55,962 nt of DNA. It comes from Mesorhizobium wenxiniae (GTDB lineage: Bacteria > Pseudomonadota > Alphaproteobacteria > Rhizobiales > Rhizobiaceae). Positions 53,548 through 55,962 of this stretch are shown piece after piece. Location: positions 1-55,962 of the forward strand of contig NZ_NPKH01000026.1 of the NCBI RefSeq assembly GCF_002284535.1, written 5' to 3'. Every line of letters begins with the position of its first letter. Within the stretch, counting starts at the first letter, position 1. The position numbers and the translations under genes are program-made. The notes under the pieces are model-generated. The model was not told the origin of the DNA. It searched no databases and saw only the letters and a list, made by a program, of their open reading frames with translations.

Positions 53548-55572
53548 TCAGAAGCCGGGAATGACATCGTCGCCCCTGCCCTCGTTGATACCGTAGGCGC
53601 GGGCCGCAGTGGAAATCCGATCCATGACACGCTTGTCCGCGAGCGCTTCGCTGTCATCGTCTGCGGGCTTGTACAGATCGGCCTGATCGGGCTCTTGAGA
53701 GACAACAACGTCTTCTTCGGGCAGGCTTGGATGGCGTTGCTGCTGAACGCCTCCCTCGTCTTCAACTGGCGCGTCGGCGCTTTCCTCGTCCGCAGCAAGT
53801 CGGCTATCGACGCTGCACACTTGTCCAGTCCAGCCGTCCGGGCGTGATGCAGGGCAGTCCGCATAGGGCCCGTCGTGCAGCACCGGCGCAGGCAGCACCC
53901 GATCTGTGAAATTCTGATCCTGATAATAGCGCAGCTTCTTGGCGCGGATCGGCGGCAACCCAGAAACCAGGACCAATTCGTCTGACGGCGGCAATTGCAT
54001 CACCTCGCCTGGCGTCAGGAGCGGGCGCGCGGTTTCCTGGCGGCTCACCATGACATGTGAAAGCCAGGGCGCAAGCCGATGGCCCGCATAGTTGCGCATC
54101 GACCTAAGTTCGGTTGCGGTGCCGAGGGCATCCGAGATGCGCTTGGCCGTGCGTTCGTCATTGGAGGAAAAGGCAATTCGCACGTGGCAATTGTCGAGAA
54201 TAGCATTGTTCTCGCCATAGGCCTTTGAAACCTGGTTCAAAGATTGTGCGATCAGATAGGAGCGAATGCCATAACCTGCCATGAAGGCGAGCGCCGTTTC
54301 GAAGAAGTCGAGGCGACCGAGCGCCGGAAACTCGTCCAGCATCATGAGCAGCTGATGCTTACGGCTCTTCTTCGGGTCCCCCTCCAGACGCTCCGTCAAC
54401 CGCCTGCCGATCTGGTTCAAGATCAGTCGCACCAAAGGCTTGGTGCGCGAGATATCCGAAGGCGGCACGACCAGATAGAGCGACAGCGGTCGCTCTCCAC
54501 CCACTAGGTCAGCGATGCGCCAGTCGCAGGACGAAGTGGCCGCCGCGACCGTTGGATCACGATAAAGCCCGAGAAAGGACATGGCGGTCGAGAGGACGCC
54601 TGAGCGCTCGTTTTCCGACTTGTTCAGGAGTTCGCGAGCCGCCGAGGCCACTACGGGATGGACCTGAGGGTTATGCCCCGTCCCGAGATGGTTTGTCGTC
54701 ATCATCCGCCGTAGCGTTGCGGCAAACGAGCGTTGCGGGTCCGACAGGAAGGTGGCGACGCGGGCCAGCGTCTTGTCCTCTTCAGCGTAGAGCACGTGCA
54801 AAATGGCGCCAACTAGGAGTGAATGGCTGGTCTTCTCCCAGTGGTTCCGTCGCTCCAGCGCGCCCTCGGGATCGACGAGGATGTCGGCGATGTTTTGAAC
54901 GTCCCGGATCTCATCTGGGCCTTTGCGCACCTCCAGCAGCGGGTTGTAGCGTGCCGATCTCGGGTCGGTCGGATTGAACAGAAGGCAGTACGAGAATTTC
55001 GACCGCCAGCCGGAGGTCAACTGCCAATTTTCGCCTTTTATATCATGAATGATGGCAGACCCGGTCCAGGAAAGTAGCGTTGGAACAACCAGCCCCACGC
55101 CCTTGCCCGAACGCGTCGGCGCAAATGCCATGACGTGCTCCGGGCCGTCATGGCGCAGATAGCGATCGTTCAGCCTACCGAGGAAAACGCCCGCCGGCCG
55201 TAACAACCCTGCCGTCTCGACCTCATGAGTCGTGGCCCACCGTGAAGACCCATAGGTCGTAACCGACCCGCGCTGTCGCGCGCGCAAAAGCGAGCCAGCG
55301 ATTGCGGCGGCACAGCCCAGGAATCCGCTGGCGCCTGCAAGCGTACCGGCTTTGTCGAAGACCTCCGGCGCATAAGCATCGAAGTGGAACCACCATTCAA
55401 ACAGCTTCCACGGCTTGTAGATTGGCCAGCCGGCGAAGAGAAACCATGGTGCGCCGAGAGGCGTCTGGTAGGTCAGCATTTGAGCGCACCATTGGGTTGC
55501 CGTCCATACGCCGATAATGACAATTGCGCACACAACGGCGATCTGCCCGATCAGTAGCTTCGTAGGTGTCAT
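53548..55572 (-). CDS. traG: Conjugal transfer coupling protein TraG (VirD4-like)
   Basis: The product is 674 aa from ATG 55572 (MTPTKLLIGQ), the usual family start; an ATG at 55605 is possible. Two N-terminal spans (IAVVCAIVIIGVWTATQW and LGCAAAIAGSLL), Walker A FAPTRSGKGVGLVVPTLL, Walker B LLMMLDEFPALGRL. It links the relaxase-DNA complex to the mating channel. The C-terminal ~90 residues are acidic and variable. Confidence 0.95.
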   Translation of the reverse strand: MTPTKLLIGQIAVVCAIVIIGVWTATQWCAQMLTYQTPLGAPWFLFAGWPIYKPWKLFEWWFHFDAYAPEVFDKAGTLAGASGFLGCAAAIAGSLLRARQRGSVTTYGSSRWATTHEVETAGLLRPAGVFLGRLNDRYLRHDGPEHVMAFAPTRSGKGVGLVVPTLLSWTGSAIIHDIKGENWQLTSGWRSKFSYCLLFNPTDPRSARYNPLLEVRKGPDEIRDVQNIADILVDPEGALERRNHWEKTSHSLLVGAILHVLYAEEDKTLARVATFLSDPQRSFAATLRRMMTTNHLGTGHNPQVHPVVASAARELLNKSENERSGVLSTAMSFLGLYRDPTVAAATSSCDWRIADLVGGERPLSLYLVVPPSDISRTKPLVRLILNQIGRRLTERLEGDPKKSRKHQLLMMLDEFPALGRLDFFETALAFMAGYGIRSYLIAQSLNQVSKAYGENNAILDNCHVRIAFSSNDERTAKRISDALGTATELRSMRNYAGHRLAPWLSHVMVSRQETARPLLTPGEVMQLPPSDELVLVSGLPPIRAKKLRYYQDQNFTDRVLPAPVLHDGPYADCPASRPDGWTGQVCSVDSRLAADEESADAPVEDEGGVQQQRHPSLPEEDVVVSQEPDQADLYKPADDDSEALADKRVMDRISTAARAYGINEGRGDDVIPGF

Positions 55573-55790
55573 CGGCTTGGCCCGCTGAACAACGCGACCT
55601 AGCATCGCGCGGCGCAGCCGGGACAGGAATGTTCCTCACATACGATTTGGGAGCAATGAACGACTTCCTACGTATCAGGTCGGTCAGCACGCGTGTTGCG
55701 CCTTCACGCGACACCATCCGCCACTCCATCCTTTCCATTCACCCTGAGGCCCGGCGCCGCCGACAGTTGCGTGACCGCTCCTCCGCAAAG

Positions 55791-55961
55791 TTATCTTCTG
55801 CGTTCAGGGAGCCACGGCGCCTGGGCTGGCTGATGAACACCGTCCGCTCGCGCATGTGGGGTCGAATTGATTTGTGCCCAAGTGGAGGCAGGCTCGTCTT
55901 CCAACAGTTGCCGCAGTTCCCCTGGCTCGAACGCCATCATCGGTGGGGAAGCGGGTTCATC
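55791..55961 (-). CDS. Possible 3' end of an unknown gene at the window edge
   Basis: A minus-strand frame is open from the window edge to a TAA at 55791 (57 codons: MMAFEPGELRQLLEDEPAST near the middle, ending PWLPERRR). Composition is protein-like, but no family is recognised and no start is visible. Between it and traG lie about 220 bp without features. Confidence 0.3.
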   Translation of the reverse strand, partial: DEPASPPMMAFEPGELRQLLEDEPASTWAQINSTPHARADGVHQPAQAPWLPERRR

Positions 55962-55962
55962 C

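Overview
The window reads as accessory DNA from an alphaproteobacterium of the Rhizobiales (Mesorhizobium/Aminobacter-like). This is judged from high G+C, the FixNOQP/FixGHIS gene order, a rhizobial-type trb/traG transfer region, sugar ABC transport genes and IS66 debris. No rRNA, tRNA or CRISPR array was seen. The species assignment is inference.

Left part (1-6.5 kb): the 3' end of an OmpA-family protein with a perfect-length 75-bp tandem repeat; the decayed tail of a polar amino acid ABC ATPase; an operon of an exported isoaspartyl-methyltransferase-like protein and a large membrane-anchored spermidine-synthase-like protein; about 1 kb without recognisable genes; and a small unknown protein.

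Core (6.6-21 kb): a complete soluble diiron monooxygenase locus of the propane/phenol MimABCD (group 6) type. The minus-strand order is hydroxylase alpha (18341), reductase, hydroxylase beta, coupling protein, amidohydrolase, DUF59 metal-cluster protein, dedicated GroEL-like chaperonin, zinc alcohol dehydrogenase and DUF1097 membrane protein, closing in an intrinsic terminator. A sigma-54 activator (GAF-AAA-Fis) faces the operon end. A full-consensus -24/-12 promoter lies at 18632-18646 with TGTAA-type repeats about 80-120 bp upstream. A terminator-like hairpin sits between mimA and mimB. The expected chemistry is oxidation of a short alkane, ketone or phenol, then the alcohol dehydrogenase step, with DUF59 and chaperonin maturing the enzyme. 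Diverging from the same regulatory region is a compact operon of unknown proteins (27-aa ORF, 129-aa protein, 106-aa coiled coil, WD40-like beta-propeller, 57-aa protein). This is the least understood part of the window and the best candidate for an undescribed accessory system.

Middle (21.5-32.3 kb): a four-gene sugar-type ABC importer; a scar zone holding a GNAT pseudogene, an IS66 transposase fragment and a GGDEF-EAL gene with an in-frame amber codon and no normal start; then a UbiM-like hydroxylase translationally coupled to a small CHAT/caspase-like protein.

Respiration block (32.7-43.5 kb): ccoNOQP and ccoGHIS for the high-affinity cbb3 oxidase, an FNR-type regulator with cysteine ligands, and anaerobic hemN, with FNR-like boxes before ccoN and between fnr and hemN.

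Right part (43.7-56 kb): a conjugation operon traG, RHH protein, trbBCDEJLFGI and DUF2274, as found in rhizobial integrative elements and Tn4371-like elements. The mating genes, pseudogenes and IS debris suggest that part or all of the window lies on a mobile island or plasmid.
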